Below, one piece after another: positions 28,230-38,500 of a stretch of DNA of 64,000 nucleotides. How positions within the stretch are numbered: the stretch's first letter is position 1; each line of letters begins with the position of its first letter. The notes under the pieces are model-generated. The model had not been told where the DNA came from and did not search any database. It worked only from the letters and a program-made list of their open reading frames with translations. The DNA is taken from NCBI GenBank assembly GCA_023400235.1, contig JAEXFI010000027.1:80828-144827 (forward strand), read 5' to 3'. This stretch comes from Bacillota bacterium (lineage in GTDB: Bacteria > Bacillota > Clostridia > Acetivibrionales > DSM-1351). The translations under genes were made by a program, and so were the position numbers.

Positions 28230-29053
28230 TGAAATGGCAAAGCACAGTTCTTAACGTAATAAAAAATGTGGCAGCCTGGATTGTCAGCATAATAATGCTC
28301 ATCCCTTTACTGCTTATAGTCATTAACTCACTGAAGGACAAAACCCAGGCCAATTCAATGGGGATGGACCTGCCCAACAAAATACATTTTGAGAACTACC
28401 TCACGGTTATTGAACAGGGAAAGCTTGTAAGGTCCTTCGGAAACAGCATGTTCTACGCAGGAGCTGCAATACTTATCGCGCTTGTGCTGACGTCCATGGC
28501 AGCTTACGTGTTGTCAAGGAATAAATCAAAGCTGAATAGGTTTGTTTACTTTTTCATGATTTTGGGATTGGCAATGCCCATAAACTTTGTTTCTCTAATG
28601 AAGGTTATGCAGCTGACCCATCTAATAAATACGCAGGTTGGAATAGCCGTGCTGTATGCGGCCATTGAAATACCTATAAGTGTATTTTTAATATACGGGT
28701 TCATAAGCACCGTGCCGGTCGAACTGGATGAAGCCGGAATACTGGACGGCTGCGGCCCGCTCAGGCTATTTTTCAGCATTGTGATGCCATTGCTCAAGCC
28801 GATACTAGTCACTGTCTCAATTTTGACATTTATGGATGCCTGGAATCAGTTCACTTTCCCGCTGTATTATCTGAACAGTGCCTCTAAATGGCCTATGACC
28901 CTGGCGGTCTATAATTTTTTCGGGCAGTTTTTTAAAGAATGGAATCTTGTATGTGCCGATATTGTTTTGACAAGTCTCCCCGTCCTCATAATTTACCTGC
29001 TGGGACAAAAATATATAATTTCCGGTATGACCTCCGGGTCGGTTAAAGGATAA
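28229..29053 (+). CDS. Sugar ABC transporter permease (MalG type)
   Basis: The 274-residue protein has six transmembrane helices and the EAA loop variant ELDEAGILDGCGPLRLFFSIVMPLLKP near residues 170-195. It overlaps the first permease by one base and is followed after 75 bp by the alpha-L-fucosidase gene, with no terminator between, so importer and hydrolase may be one transcript. Confidence 0.94.
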   Translation: MKWQSTVLNVIKNVAAWIVSIIMLIPLLLIVINSLKDKTQANSMGMDLPNKIHFENYLTVIEQGKLVRSFGNSMFYAGAAILIALVLTSMAAYVLSRNKSKLNRFVYFFMILGLAMPINFVSLMKVMQLTHLINTQVGIAVLYAAIEIPISVFLIYGFISTVPVELDEAGILDGCGPLRLFFSIVMPLLKPILVTVSILTFMDAWNQFTFPLYYLNSASKWPMTLAVYNFFGQFFKEWNLVCADIVLTSLPVLIIYLLGQKYIISGMTSGSVKG

Positions 29054-29128
29054 ATTAAAGACTATAATTAAGATTTGCCGAAGAACGGTACAGATGGTAT
29101 AAATATGTTTTAACAAAGGAGCAGGCCA

Positions 29129-31150
29129 ATGAGTGTAAATTGTGATTCCGGCAAAAATCCGTGGGTAGTAACGTTTTCTCCCGAAGATACACTGGAAGAT
29201 AAATTAAAAAAAGCAGCGCATGTAAAACCAAGTCCAGCGCAACTTCAGTGGATGGAAAAAGAATATATAGCCTATGTACATTTCGGGCCTAATACTTTCA
29301 ACGGAAGACAGTGGGGGACAGGGCATGAGGATCCGGCAATTTATTCGCCGGCTGATTTAAACCCTGAACAATGGGCTGAGGTATGCGCAAATGCAGGTAT
29401 GAAAATGGCAATTTTCACAATGAAGCATCATGATGGATTTTGCCAATGGTTCACGGATACTACGGATTTTTCTGTTAATAATTCACCTGTAAAAAAAGAT
29501 GTTGTCGATTTATTTCGTAAAGGCTGTGATACCCGCAATATTGGGTTTGGTGTCTATCTTTCTCCTTGGGATATGAATCAGAGAGACAGAGGGCTTTGGA
29601 ATACAGAAGAATATAACAATTACTTTCTTGCACAGCTTAAAGAACTGTTGACACGTTATGGCCAGGTTGACGAAGTATGGTTTGACGGAGCTTGCAGTGA
29701 TTATGAAATCTGGAAGGCAGTACCCTCCTACAGGCCTGATACCTGGTATGACTATATTGAGTCGGTTCAGCCCAACGCTGTAATCAGGCTGTATGACCCT
29801 AACTTTTTTGCAACCGAAGAAAAATGGAAGGAAATTTCATCCGGCAAGGCCGAACTTGAATGGCGGGGGAAGGCTGTGCGCTGGGTTGGAAATGAGGGGG
29901 GCCAGAGCAGGAGGGATGAGTGGTCGGTACAGCCTGTGTTTGACAGGGAAATAGCTGAAAATGCCACATTGCCTGATTTAGGTGAAGAAAAATATTATCG
30001 GACTGCCGTTGGCGCTGTCTGGTATCCACTGGAAGTAAATACGGTGGTTCTGAACCAATGGTTCTGGAATGCCGAGACATCCTTTACCAGAAGCCTTTCC
30101 GATCTTATTAATGTTTACTACAGCTCAATCGGGAATAACGGTGTGCTTCTGTTAAATATCAGCCCGGATAACAGAGGCTTGATTCCTGAGGATCAGATAA
30201 AGCGCCTGATGCAATTAAAAGCCTTTATAAATGATACCTTTAATACAAATCTGGCACTGGGTTCTGCCATTAATGCCACGTCGGAAGCACCCGGGCATAA
30301 AGCCGGCTCTATTGTGAGCAATGACAAAATGACATACTGGACTACGGCGGGAGAATGGGATATCAACAACAGCAAAGCTTCCGTCGTCTTTGACCTGGAA
30401 GAGGCAAAGACCTTTGATAATGTGCTTGTACAGGAATATATACGGGAAGGCCAAAGGGTCGCGGAATGGAGCCTTGATGCCTGGGTAGGAGATTCCTGGG
30501 AGGAACTGGTCCGCTATAAAACCATAGGCTACAAGAACATAAAGCGTTTTGACCCTGTCACTACCGGAAGAGTCAGGCTGAATATCTTGAGAAGCTGGGA
30601 CAAGCCCATGATATGCAGCTTTGGCTTATACCTTTCAAATATCCCTGAAGAAGCTGCCGAAGTTATTGCTGCTGTGCAGACAGGGCCCGAGCCAAGTAAT
30701 ATAGACCCCATGAAATTAAATCCCGGCCTGAATTACACAAATTATTCAGGTGGTATTCAATCTGCGGCATTAATTGAATCCATATTCTCGGTAAAACCAA
30801 TAGAATCAGGTATAATCAGCACCTTCAGCCTTCAGCCGGTGCAGGCCGAAATCGGGTTCTCAATTTCATATAAAGGGTGTATTAAAGTTCCGCTTGACGG
30901 TACTTATACCTTCAGGCTTGAAAGTGCCAACGGAAGTGTATTGTATATTGGAAATAAATTATGTGTTGATAACGACGAGCCACATGATATAAAAGCCGTC
31001 GAAAGAAAAATAGAACTGAAGTCGGGTTACTATCCCATAAAGGTGCTTTATACCAGCTTCAGACTGAAAGGCAGGCTTAAGATAAGCTGGAGCGGCCCTG
31101 AATTTGAAATGAAAGAAATTGAGGCTGACAGCCTCAGTCATGAAATTTAA
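29129..31150 (+). CDS. Alpha-L-fucosidase, GH29, with discoidin-like and PA14-like C-terminal modules
   Basis: The 673-residue protein begins directly with a GH29 barrel (about 30-350): YIAYVHFGPNTFNGRQWG, MAIFTMKHHDGFCQWFT and GVYLSPWDMN are hallmark segments. Asp186 in EVWFDGACSDYE is the expected catalytic nucleophile. A discoidin-like domain spans about 365-510, and residues about 535-670 look like a PA14 module (DGTYTFRLESANGSVLYIG). There is no signal peptide, so it probably acts inside on imported oligosaccharides, or leaves by another route. Expected reaction: release of L-fucose from alpha-linked side chains. The subfamily is not certain, though the short HHDGFC motif and domain layout suggest the GH29-B side. 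It follows the ABC permeases. Confidence 0.88.
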   Translation: MSVNCDSGKNPWVVTFSPEDTLEDKLKKAAHVKPSPAQLQWMEKEYIAYVHFGPNTFNGRQWGTGHEDPAIYSPADLNPEQWAEVCANAGMKMAIFTMKHHDGFCQWFTDTTDFSVNNSPVKKDVVDLFRKGCDTRNIGFGVYLSPWDMNQRDRGLWNTEEYNNYFLAQLKELLTRYGQVDEVWFDGACSDYEIWKAVPSYRPDTWYDYIESVQPNAVIRLYDPNFFATEEKWKEISSGKAELEWRGKAVRWVGNEGGQSRRDEWSVQPVFDREIAENATLPDLGEEKYYRTAVGAVWYPLEVNTVVLNQWFWNAETSFTRSLSDLINVYYSSIGNNGVLLLNISPDNRGLIPEDQIKRLMQLKAFINDTFNTNLALGSAINATSEAPGHKAGSIVSNDKMTYWTTAGEWDINNSKASVVFDLEEAKTFDNVLVQEYIREGQRVAEWSLDAWVGDSWEELVRYKTIGYKNIKRFDPVTTGRVRLNILRSWDKPMICSFGLYLSNIPEEAAEVIAAVQTGPEPSNIDPMKLNPGLNYTNYSGGIQSAALIESIFSVKPIESGIISTFSLQPVQAEIGFSISYKGCIKVPLDGTYTFRLESANGSVLYIGNKLCVDNDEPHDIKAVERKIELKSGYYPIKVLYTSFRLKGRLKISWSGPEFEMKEIEADSLSHEI

Positions 31151-31513
31151 AGATTGAAGAGGTAAAGGAGGTGCCGGCACTTATATTATAATTTTAAAAA
31201 AATATAAACCAGGAGGTGAGATTGGCAGCAATAAAATTGTACGGGTAACCACAAGCATAAGGATTAAGAAATTTGCTACGCAAAATATCTTTCGCTAGGG
31301 GGGCACTACTGCCCCCTTTGACGGAGCTTACGCTCCTGAGCACCCCATCTGACCCGGAAAGGGCATTCCCCTTTTCAATCCCCCGCGTATAGAAATTTAA
31401 CTATTTGCAATCTACTGGGACACCGTTTTGAATCAAGTTATATCAATACTTACAGCTATGTTTAATTGATATAAATTCCTATACGCTAAAAAGTGAATGG
31501 AGGTTCAAAGTTT
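31151..31513. other. 363-bp intergenic region with several strong palindromes
   Basis: It has a perfect 10-bp palindrome GTGCCGGCAC at 31171-31180, then a G/C-rich cluster of adjacent hairpins: 31297-31318 (arms of about 8 bp around ACTACT), GGAGC/GCTCC at 31323-31336 with a TTAC loop, and GAAAGGG with CCCTTTTC around 31357-31376. This is unusual DNA for such an A/T-rich leader. A GGAGG for the next gene lies at 31499-31503. No gene is seen; two ribosome-binding-like sites (near 31166 and 31212) lead to no sensible frame. Confidence 0.6.
31266..31284 (+). repeat. Copy of a 19-bp dispersed repeat (second copy at 62422-62440, inverted)
   Basis: AAGAAATTTGCTACGCAAA here matches the reverse complement of 62422-62440 at 18 of 19 positions. 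Both copies are in non-coding DNA just ahead of an open reading frame. The function is unknown. Confidence 0.5.
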
Positions 31514-34500
31514 ATGGTATATCGAAAAGTAAAAGAAACAAAGAAAGCATTAACTACGTTCTTGATATTAGCACTTATTACTCCACTGTTTGCAGCAGCA
31601 CCTGGTAATAATACGGCGTATGCAACTACGCCGGTAACCCCGGTTTTCAACCCAAATTACAACGAACTAATCAGCCGGTCCGATCTCACATACACAGGAA
31701 GAATTACATCGGGCACACAGGGAATGCCTGTGGCAAACGGAAGGTTTGGCGGGCCTGTCTGGGAGAACAGCGGCAACACGCTCAGTATGCAGCTGAACCA
31801 TACGGACACCTTTATGTTCAATGATGCATCCGCGGTTTCCAAAGATCATGCTAATTCCGGCGGCGGCGCTTTGGGGAGGATCCATGTGGGTTTTGGAACA
31901 GGCACGGTCTTTGACGGCACCACAAAAAATCACCTATCCCTGTATGACTCCAAACTGAGCATTGACGGCACAGGAGTTGCTATCAATGTAATCCCGAATA
32001 TGAATTCAGATGCCATTGCCATCCAAATAACTGACAATCGTGCCATACCCCAGGCAATCACCGTTGATTTAACAATGCTGCGCGATGCCAGCCAGACCTG
32101 GGGGGCTCATTCGGCGGTTTCAACACTCACCACGCATTCTGACAGTAAAACCGTTGTGCTGGAGCAGGTCATTCAGGAAGCATGCGATACGGGAATAACG
32201 GCTAATGATTATTACTGCAACACCGCCGTAGCAGTTACCGTACAGGGCAGAACCGTTTCATCCGTTTCAAACAGTACGGTTGGCAGCCGCACGGCGCGCA
32301 GACTTAATCTGCCTGCACAAAGCGGCACCTTCACCATCATCATCGGCGGAGACTCAACCATGAGCAGAACGGTGAGCGCGAAAAATAATGCAATCGTAAA
32401 TGCAGTGGATTCACCCGACTATAACAGTACATATACCTCAAGCGCAGCATGGTGGAGCAGTTTCTGGAACAAATCTTACGTCTTTTTCCCTTCGCAGTTA
32501 AACTTTGAGCAGCGCCGCAACTATTACATGTATTTGGCTGCCATTTCCAACAGAGGCAACTATCCCTCCAAGTATAACGGAGGTATCTGGATTGGTGAAG
32601 AGGACCGCCGGGACTGGGGCAGTTATTTTTGGAACTGGAACCAGGATTCCCTGTATCATCCTCTGATGGCTGCCAATCATGTGGACTTGATGGAGCCGAT
32701 GTTTACAATGAGGGAGTCAAGCTATGAAAAATACCAAACCGCTGCAAATCAAATGTGGGGCGCGAGCGGTATTTTCATCGGCGAGACAGCCGGTGTGCTG
32801 GGCTGGGAAACCTTGCCGGCGGCAGTTGCCGATTCTGCCAGAGCATATTATAACTTTACTACCAACACGCGTTCGACGGATTTTTCAAACATGACCAAAA
32901 GAAGAAACACATTTCTTCCTGTTTGGAACTGGAACGTCTTTGGCTCGGGCAATAATCAGGCAAGCTATGTAACACATACTATGATGGCCACACAGGAAAC
33001 GGCCGAGTATTACTGGCAGAAGTACTGCTACACAAAGGACATTAGCTTTTTGAGGGATCATGCCTATGCTTTCATCAAGGGGGCGGCCGAGCTTTACCGC
33101 ACGTATCCCGGTTTCAGGAAAGAGAGCGACGGCAAATATCATATCTATAATACAAACCTGCACGAGCATATCTGGGCCGGTAAAGATGTAATAGATGATC
33201 TGTCCATGGCCAGGGGCGTTTTTGCAGTCGTTGTGAAGGCCTCGGAGCTGCTGGGCGTGGATTCGGATATGCGCGCGCTGTGGGCCGACTGCCGTGACAA
33301 TCTCGCACGCTATCCATTGCGTACCGACGCCGGCGCACTGTGGGCAGGAAGTACGGATTCATCGATGGTTTCAAAACTCGCAACAAGCGATCCCGCTTGG
33401 GCTCAGGGTTTGAATCCCTCATACTTTAAAAGGGATTTGCAGGGAACCGAAAGCCCCATTTTTAAAATGCTTGAAAAGTATGACATACTGAACCTGGAAA
33501 CAAGGGATCAGGGTCTTGACAACGGTGATTGGGCAATTGCGCTGAATACTTATCTGCATTCCCCAGGCTACCTGAATCAAGTCACAGGACAGGTAATAGA
33601 CAGGAACGGCTCCAGCCGCTTTCATGAAGATGCGGCTAAACTTGGGCGCGCCGAGGATATGGCTAAAATTTTAAACACCCAGTATGGCGTATTCACAACC
33701 TATGGTGTGTATCCCAACCTCCTTTTCGACCAACTGGATTATTATTCGGCAGAAGGCTACGGAACGTTTTCGGCCGCACTTCAGGAGGCGCTTAATCAAA
33801 GCCTTAGCCCAACACCTGTAGGAGATGCGGTAATACGTGTATTCCCGGCGTGGCCCACGGCGTGGGATGCCAAATACAAGTTGCTTGCCAAGGATGGGTT
33901 CCTGGTTTCCTCCTCCATGAAGTCGGGTGATATCCAGTACGTGGAAATCGAATCACAGCTTGGTGAAACCTGCCGGGTCAGAAACCCGTGGGCCTCCAAT
34001 GTTGTGCTGTACCGCAACGGGGTTCAAGCCGAAACCATAACCTCCTCGAAAAATGCATTAATGACGTTCAGTACTGCAATGGGCGAGGATATAGTCCTGG
34101 TTAGGCAGGGGACAACGCCTGACATGTATAGGACCTCCAGTCTGACTGAAGAAACAGGCATGAGGCTGGAGGCTGAAAACGCGGCCTTATCCGGCGGGGC
34201 GGGAGTAAATACCAATCATACGGGTTATTCCGGCACAGGTTTTGTGGATGGGTATGTAACCCAGGGGGCAGCTACCACCTTTACAGTTTCTGCTCCTTCA
34301 GCAGGCAGCTACAATGTTGACCTGAGATATTCAGCGGGTAATGGAGCCAGGACCGTGAGTGTCTATGTAAATGGTACAAAGATTAAGCAGACCAGCTTAT
34401 CAGGCACCGCCAACTGGGATACGTGGGGAAATAAATCTGAAACGCTTATGCTGAATTCAGGAAGCAATACAATTGCTTATAAATACGATTCAAGTGATTC

Positions 34501-34924
34501 AGGCTGGATAAACCTGGACTACATAACCATAAGCCAAGGCGCTTCAACTAAGCTGGAAGCCGAAAATGCGGCTTTATCGGATGGGGCGGCGATTGCCACC
34601 GATCATACCGGTTATTCCGGTACAGGCTTTATTGAAGGCTACTGGAACCAGGGAGCCACTACCACCTTTACAGTTTCTGCTCCTTCGGCAGGCAGCTACA
34701 ATGTTGACCTGAGATATTCAGCCGGTAATGGTGCCAGGACCGTCAGTGTTTATGTAAATGGTGCAAAGATTAAGCAAACCAGCTTATCAGGCACCGCCAA
34801 CTGGGATACGTGGGGAAATAAATCTGAAACACTTACGTTGAACCAGGGCAGCAATACAATTTCCTATAAGTATGATTCAGGTGATTCGGGCTGGATTAAT
34901 ATTGACTATATTACAGTGCAATAG
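31514..34924 (+). CDS. Secreted GH95-like (alpha/alpha)6-barrel glycosidase with two CBM35/CBM6-type modules
   Basis: The product has 1136 residues from ATG 31514, which sits 10 nt after GGAGG (31499-31503); an in-frame GTG at 31493 overlaps that site and is unlikely. A signal peptide occupies about the first 40 residues. The next ~770 residues resemble GH95-type enzymes: GMPVANGRFGGPVWENSG, WWSSFWNKSYV, and a barrel segment YNGGIWIGEEDRRDWGSYFW parallel to the GH95 'GIWN' region. Two ~129-residue carbohydrate-binding modules close the protein. GH95 enzymes are mainly 1,2-alpha-L-fucosidases or L-galactosidases. The similarity is to the fold rather than clearly to the family core, so it may be an unclassified relative. 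It is secreted and free of SLH or sortase signals. Confidence 0.72.
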   Translation: MVYRKVKETKKALTTFLILALITPLFAAAPGNNTAYATTPVTPVFNPNYNELISRSDLTYTGRITSGTQGMPVANGRFGGPVWENSGNTLSMQLNHTDTFMFNDASAVSKDHANSGGGALGRIHVGFGTGTVFDGTTKNHLSLYDSKLSIDGTGVAINVIPNMNSDAIAIQITDNRAIPQAITVDLTMLRDASQTWGAHSAVSTLTTHSDSKTVVLEQVIQEACDTGITANDYYCNTAVAVTVQGRTVSSVSNSTVGSRTARRLNLPAQSGTFTIIIGGDSTMSRTVSAKNNAIVNAVDSPDYNSTYTSSAAWWSSFWNKSYVFFPSQLNFEQRRNYYMYLAAISNRGNYPSKYNGGIWIGEEDRRDWGSYFWNWNQDSLYHPLMAANHVDLMEPMFTMRESSYEKYQTAANQMWGASGIFIGETAGVLGWETLPAAVADSARAYYNFTTNTRSTDFSNMTKRRNTFLPVWNWNVFGSGNNQASYVTHTMMATQETAEYYWQKYCYTKDISFLRDHAYAFIKGAAELYRTYPGFRKESDGKYHIYNTNLHEHIWAGKDVIDDLSMARGVFAVVVKASELLGVDSDMRALWADCRDNLARYPLRTDAGALWAGSTDSSMVSKLATSDPAWAQGLNPSYFKRDLQGTESPIFKMLEKYDILNLETRDQGLDNGDWAIALNTYLHSPGYLNQVTGQVIDRNGSSRFHEDAAKLGRAEDMAKILNTQYGVFTTYGVYPNLLFDQLDYYSAEGYGTFSAALQEALNQSLSPTPVGDAVIRVFPAWPTAWDAKYKLLAKDGFLVSSSMKSGDIQYVEIESQLGETCRVRNPWASNVVLYRNGVQAETITSSKNALMTFSTAMGEDIVLVRQGTTPDMYRTSSLTEETGMRLEAENAALSGGAGVNTNHTGYSGTGFVDGYVTQGAATTFTVSAPSAGSYNVDLRYSAGNGARTVSVYVNGTKIKQTSLSGTANWDTWGNKSETLMLNSGSNTIAYKYDSSDSGWINLDYITISQGASTKLEAENAALSDGAAIATDHTGYSGTGFIEGYWNQGATTTFTVSAPSAGSYNVDLRYSAGNGARTVSVYVNGAKIKQTSLSGTANWDTWGNKSETLTLNQGSNTISYKYDSGDSGWINIDYITVQ
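34166..34923 (+). repeat. Tandem duplicated carbohydrate-binding module (387-bp period)
   Basis: The segments starting LEAENAALS at 34166 and 34553 encode two modules differing at few residues; long stretches such as SAPSAGSYNVDLRYSAGNGA are identical. The period is 129 codons. Both end in GWIN-DYIT, typical of CBM6/CBM35. The high DNA identity suggests recent duplication. Confidence 0.85.
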
Positions 34925-34968
34925 ATTAATAAACACAACAGATTAATAAACACAACAGATTAATAAAA
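34923..34968 (+). repeat. Short tandem repeat, 17-bp unit, 2.7 copies
   Basis: AGATTAATAAACACAAC occurs at 34923-34939 and 34940-34956 with a partial third copy to 34968. It starts at the stop codon of the GH95-like gene and runs into its terminator. Probably a slippage product. Confidence 0.85.
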
Positions 34969-35023
34969 ACATCCTCCGGTATAACAATGAGTTTTTCTCA
35001 TCGACATCCCGGGGGATGTTTTT
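34965..35023 (+). terminator. Intrinsic terminator after the GH95-like gene
   Basis: AAAAACATCCTCCGG (34965-34979) pairs with CCGGGGGATGTTTTT (35009-35023) over 15 bp with one G-T wobble, and an inner ATGAG/CTCAT hairpin fills the loop. The stem ends in a T-run. The A-run on the left allows activity on both strands. Confidence 0.85.
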
Positions 35024-35597
35024 GTAGTTATATAGCATATCTGGTAAGTCAGCTGCCTTGTATAAGAAATACTTTGCAATAAACCGATTATTTTCCCAGT
35101 TACCCCAAAATAATCCCTTAAAGAAGAACAGCAATAATCATATAATATGAATCGTTAAATATACTTTTAAAAAATGTAAACATGCACTGAGCATCCAAGT
35201 AATAAATTCACATAACTTCAGTTCCTGGCAGTTCGGGTCGCATCTTTGTTCAGACTAACAGTTCATAAATTTAATATGAAATAAAAGTTAATTGCTATCG
35301 GCTGAAAGTGGCCTGAAGTACAAAATCATTCAAACTAAAACTGCATTGAAAAACCAGCGTGAAAGTAATATTCATCTGTGGGCGAAGGCTTTCAACCGTA
35401 ATTAACTTTGGCAAGTTTGTTAATGCATAGCCTCGACTCATGTGTGAGGTTATTCAACAATATATTTCAGACCGGGAGGAGGCGGTAAATTTATTAATAA
35501 AACTTATACAAAGGAAAAGGAGTGAGGACAAAATCAGTATTGTCTAAGGTAAAGTAAATACTGCGGTTGACAAGTTTAAATTTAAAGGGAGGCAAAT
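35024..35597. other. 574-bp non-coding leader ahead of the giant SLH enzyme gene
   Basis: No gene is seen. A hairpin of 8 bp (ATAGCCTC 35427-35434 with GAGGTTAT 35446-35453) lies about 145 bp before the start codon. GGGAGG at 35587-35592 is the ribosome-binding site. A TTGACA at 35567 has no -10 element at proper distance and is too close to the start codon to be the promoter. Confidence 0.6.
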
Positions 35598-38500
35598 ATG
35601 AAACAGGTAAGTTGTTATATGAGAGGTTTATCTGCGTTTTTAGCTCTGGTAGTTACCTTCAGCAGTCTTTTTACACTTTCGGCTATTCCGGTTGCCGCTG
35701 AGAGTGGCACAAATGATCCAACACAGGCAACCATCTATGTAGCTCCGGAAGGGGACGACAGTAATCAGGGAACAATTGATGCTCCGCTTAAAACTCTTGC
35801 CAAGGCAAAAGAAAAGGTAAAGACCCTGCCTAAAACCGGAGGGGATATTATAGTTCAAATTGCGGATGGATTCTATCCGCTTGATGAAACCCTGGTTTTT
35901 GACAAGGATGATTCCGGAAGTGATAGCTGCACTATACGCTATGAGGCGGCACCAGGTGCCAAGCCTGTAATCAGCGGCGGTGATATGCTGGAAAAAGGTG
36001 TGTGGGAAGAAGCGACAGACCTTACCCAGACTAAAGGCTTAAAGGCGTATAAAACCACCCTTATCCGTAACGAAAAGTTACGTGCCATCTATGTAAACGA
36101 CAAGCGCGCTAACATGACGCTGAGCCCCACAATAACCTCAGCAAACAGAACAACCACCGGCACGCCAACAGTCAGCTTTAACGGTACGGATAACCCCTGG
36201 GCGTGGCAGAACGGCAGCGGTATTCGTGCGGCTATAGTGTTTTCCACCGCCGCGGGTATTTCGGTGCAGACAAAAAACCCTCAGAATATAGAAGCAGAAA
36301 GCTTGGGCGGCGCCAGATGGGCCAGGCCGTTTGTTTGCTTTGCATCTGCGGAAGCAGCACCGGCAGCCAGCGGTAAGACAGGCGGCACCATGCTCAGGTT
36401 CCAGATGCCATATGCTGCCATTTCACAGTCCTTGAGCAATAACACTCAATACAATCCTGGTAACGATCAGGTAATACGAAACGCTTTCGAGTTCCTGAAC
36501 AAACGCGGAGATTTTTATTTTGACCAGGCCGGAAGTACGCTTTATTATATCCCGCTGGAAGGTGAGGATATGGAAACAGCCGAGGTGGTCATTCCAAGGC
36601 TTGAGACTATTGTGGACGTAAGAGGAACCCCGGTGGGAGACCGTTTGAACCCAGTTGCGGGCTCTGATGACGGACGTGTTAAAAACATAACCTTCAATGG
36701 CCTGACATTTGCCCACACTGACTATAAGCTGTATGAACTGACAGGAACATATACCCTGAGTGACGGCTCCGGGGCGGTAACCACCAGCTCCAGCGGTTTT
36801 GCATCCGTTCAGGGCTGTATCGTCAACAAGGTCTACTTCCCCAGCAATATAAACTGGCATGAGACTTTCTACCGCGGATATGATATCCCTCCTGCGGCAG
36901 TTATGATCAACGCTGCCAGAAATATAAAGGTGATGAACGGCGAGATCGGCTTTACCGGTTTTAACGGCATTCACCTGGAAAATGATGTAAAGAACTGCGA
37001 GGTAACCGGTAATTATATCGTAGATACGCTGAGCTCAGCCGTAGTAGTGGGACATCCTACACATATCTATGAAAACGACGAGGCGGTTAAGCATGAGTCA
37101 TCCGTATCGTACTCAGGCACTCCAATCCGCAATTGGGCCGGCGTAGACAAGGAAAAATATGCAGCGGGCACAGAAGCTGTTCCGCAGGATATTTATATAA
37201 CAAATAACTTCATGTACAGAAACTGCTACGGCTTCCCGGGCGCCAACACACTGACCTCTTTTTATACAACTAACATGCAGATTTTGCACAACTTCCTGTA
37301 TGACTCAACTTACGGTGCCATGAGCATCGGCTGGGGCTGGTGTGAGTACGACGGGTTCGGATATCACCCAAGTGGCACCGACAAGACTGGCACTCCTTTC
37401 AATGGCACTAGCGAAACCAGCCTAGCAAGGTCTACAGAAATCTCTACAACCTCCAGAAATAACAAAATAAACTACAACAGGGTAGAGGAAATCTGCACGG
37501 TGGTAAACGACTCCGGAGCCATTTACTCATTGGGACGTCAGGGTGATCCGGGTAATTTGCCGGATGGAGGAATGTGGGACACTGTCAAAAATGTGCCAAC
37601 CACTCCCGTTACCGACACCACAAGTAACTGGCATCCTGACAACTGGACGAATTTCACCGAGATGAACTACAACTTCCTTAACCCAAATGCCAGTAACAGA
37701 CCTCAGGACTCAAACAACTGGACCAACGGGTTCCATCCCGACGAAGGAAGTACATTCATAAAGATGATAGGCAACGTGGTGCAGTCAAAGCTCTCATACG
37801 CTCAGGGTCAGAGCCGTGCTTATGAGTTTAACAACTGGAAGCGCAAAAGCGATATGATTGCTGTGGATGGTTATGTTGACGGAAATAACAACCAGAATGG
37901 CGGTCCCAGAATTACTTATAACAATTATAAAAGCGTAGACCAAATTTGGCCGGCTAGGGGCAACGAAATCGTTTTGAATTCGGGACTCACCGATGAATAC
38001 GTGGATATGATTCCAAAGAGCCTTATTGCCGATACCGAATTTGAACTGGCCTCCAACGTCATCCTGGGTAAGGGAGAAACGCTGAACCGCAGAGGTCTGC
38101 TAAAGCCAGAGGACACTGTATGGCTGGCACCGGCGAATACAACTGTCTTTACCGAAGGCAGCAATATGACAAAAGCAGCCGGTGATGCAAAGACAATCAC
38201 CGCTCCTTCTGCCGCAGGAGAATACAAGCTATATATTGTATATGGAGACGGCAGTGCAACGGCCACCTCCAAGTTTACGGCATACGTTGATGCCAGTGGA
38301 TCTGCGGTCAATGTGGAAGATGGAAAAAGCTACGAGGTTTCAGCAGTACGGCCTCTTAAACTGACCTTGAGTTCAGATTATACCTACAAGCTCAACGGCA
38401 ACTCTGTGACAAACGGGTACGAAATCGCAAAAGAAGGAAGCTGGACTTTGGTACTCAGTACATCCACCAAGCCGGATGTGAAAACCATCAACTTTACCAC

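Noticed and set aside
35567..35572. TTGACA as the promoter of the giant SLH gene
   Set aside because: A -10 element at 17 nt would fall on the ribosome-binding site; no TATAAT-like sequence is there.
36423..36974. 183-residue minus-strand frame inside the giant enzyme gene
   Set aside because: Antisense shadow of a conserved beta-helix region without start signals.
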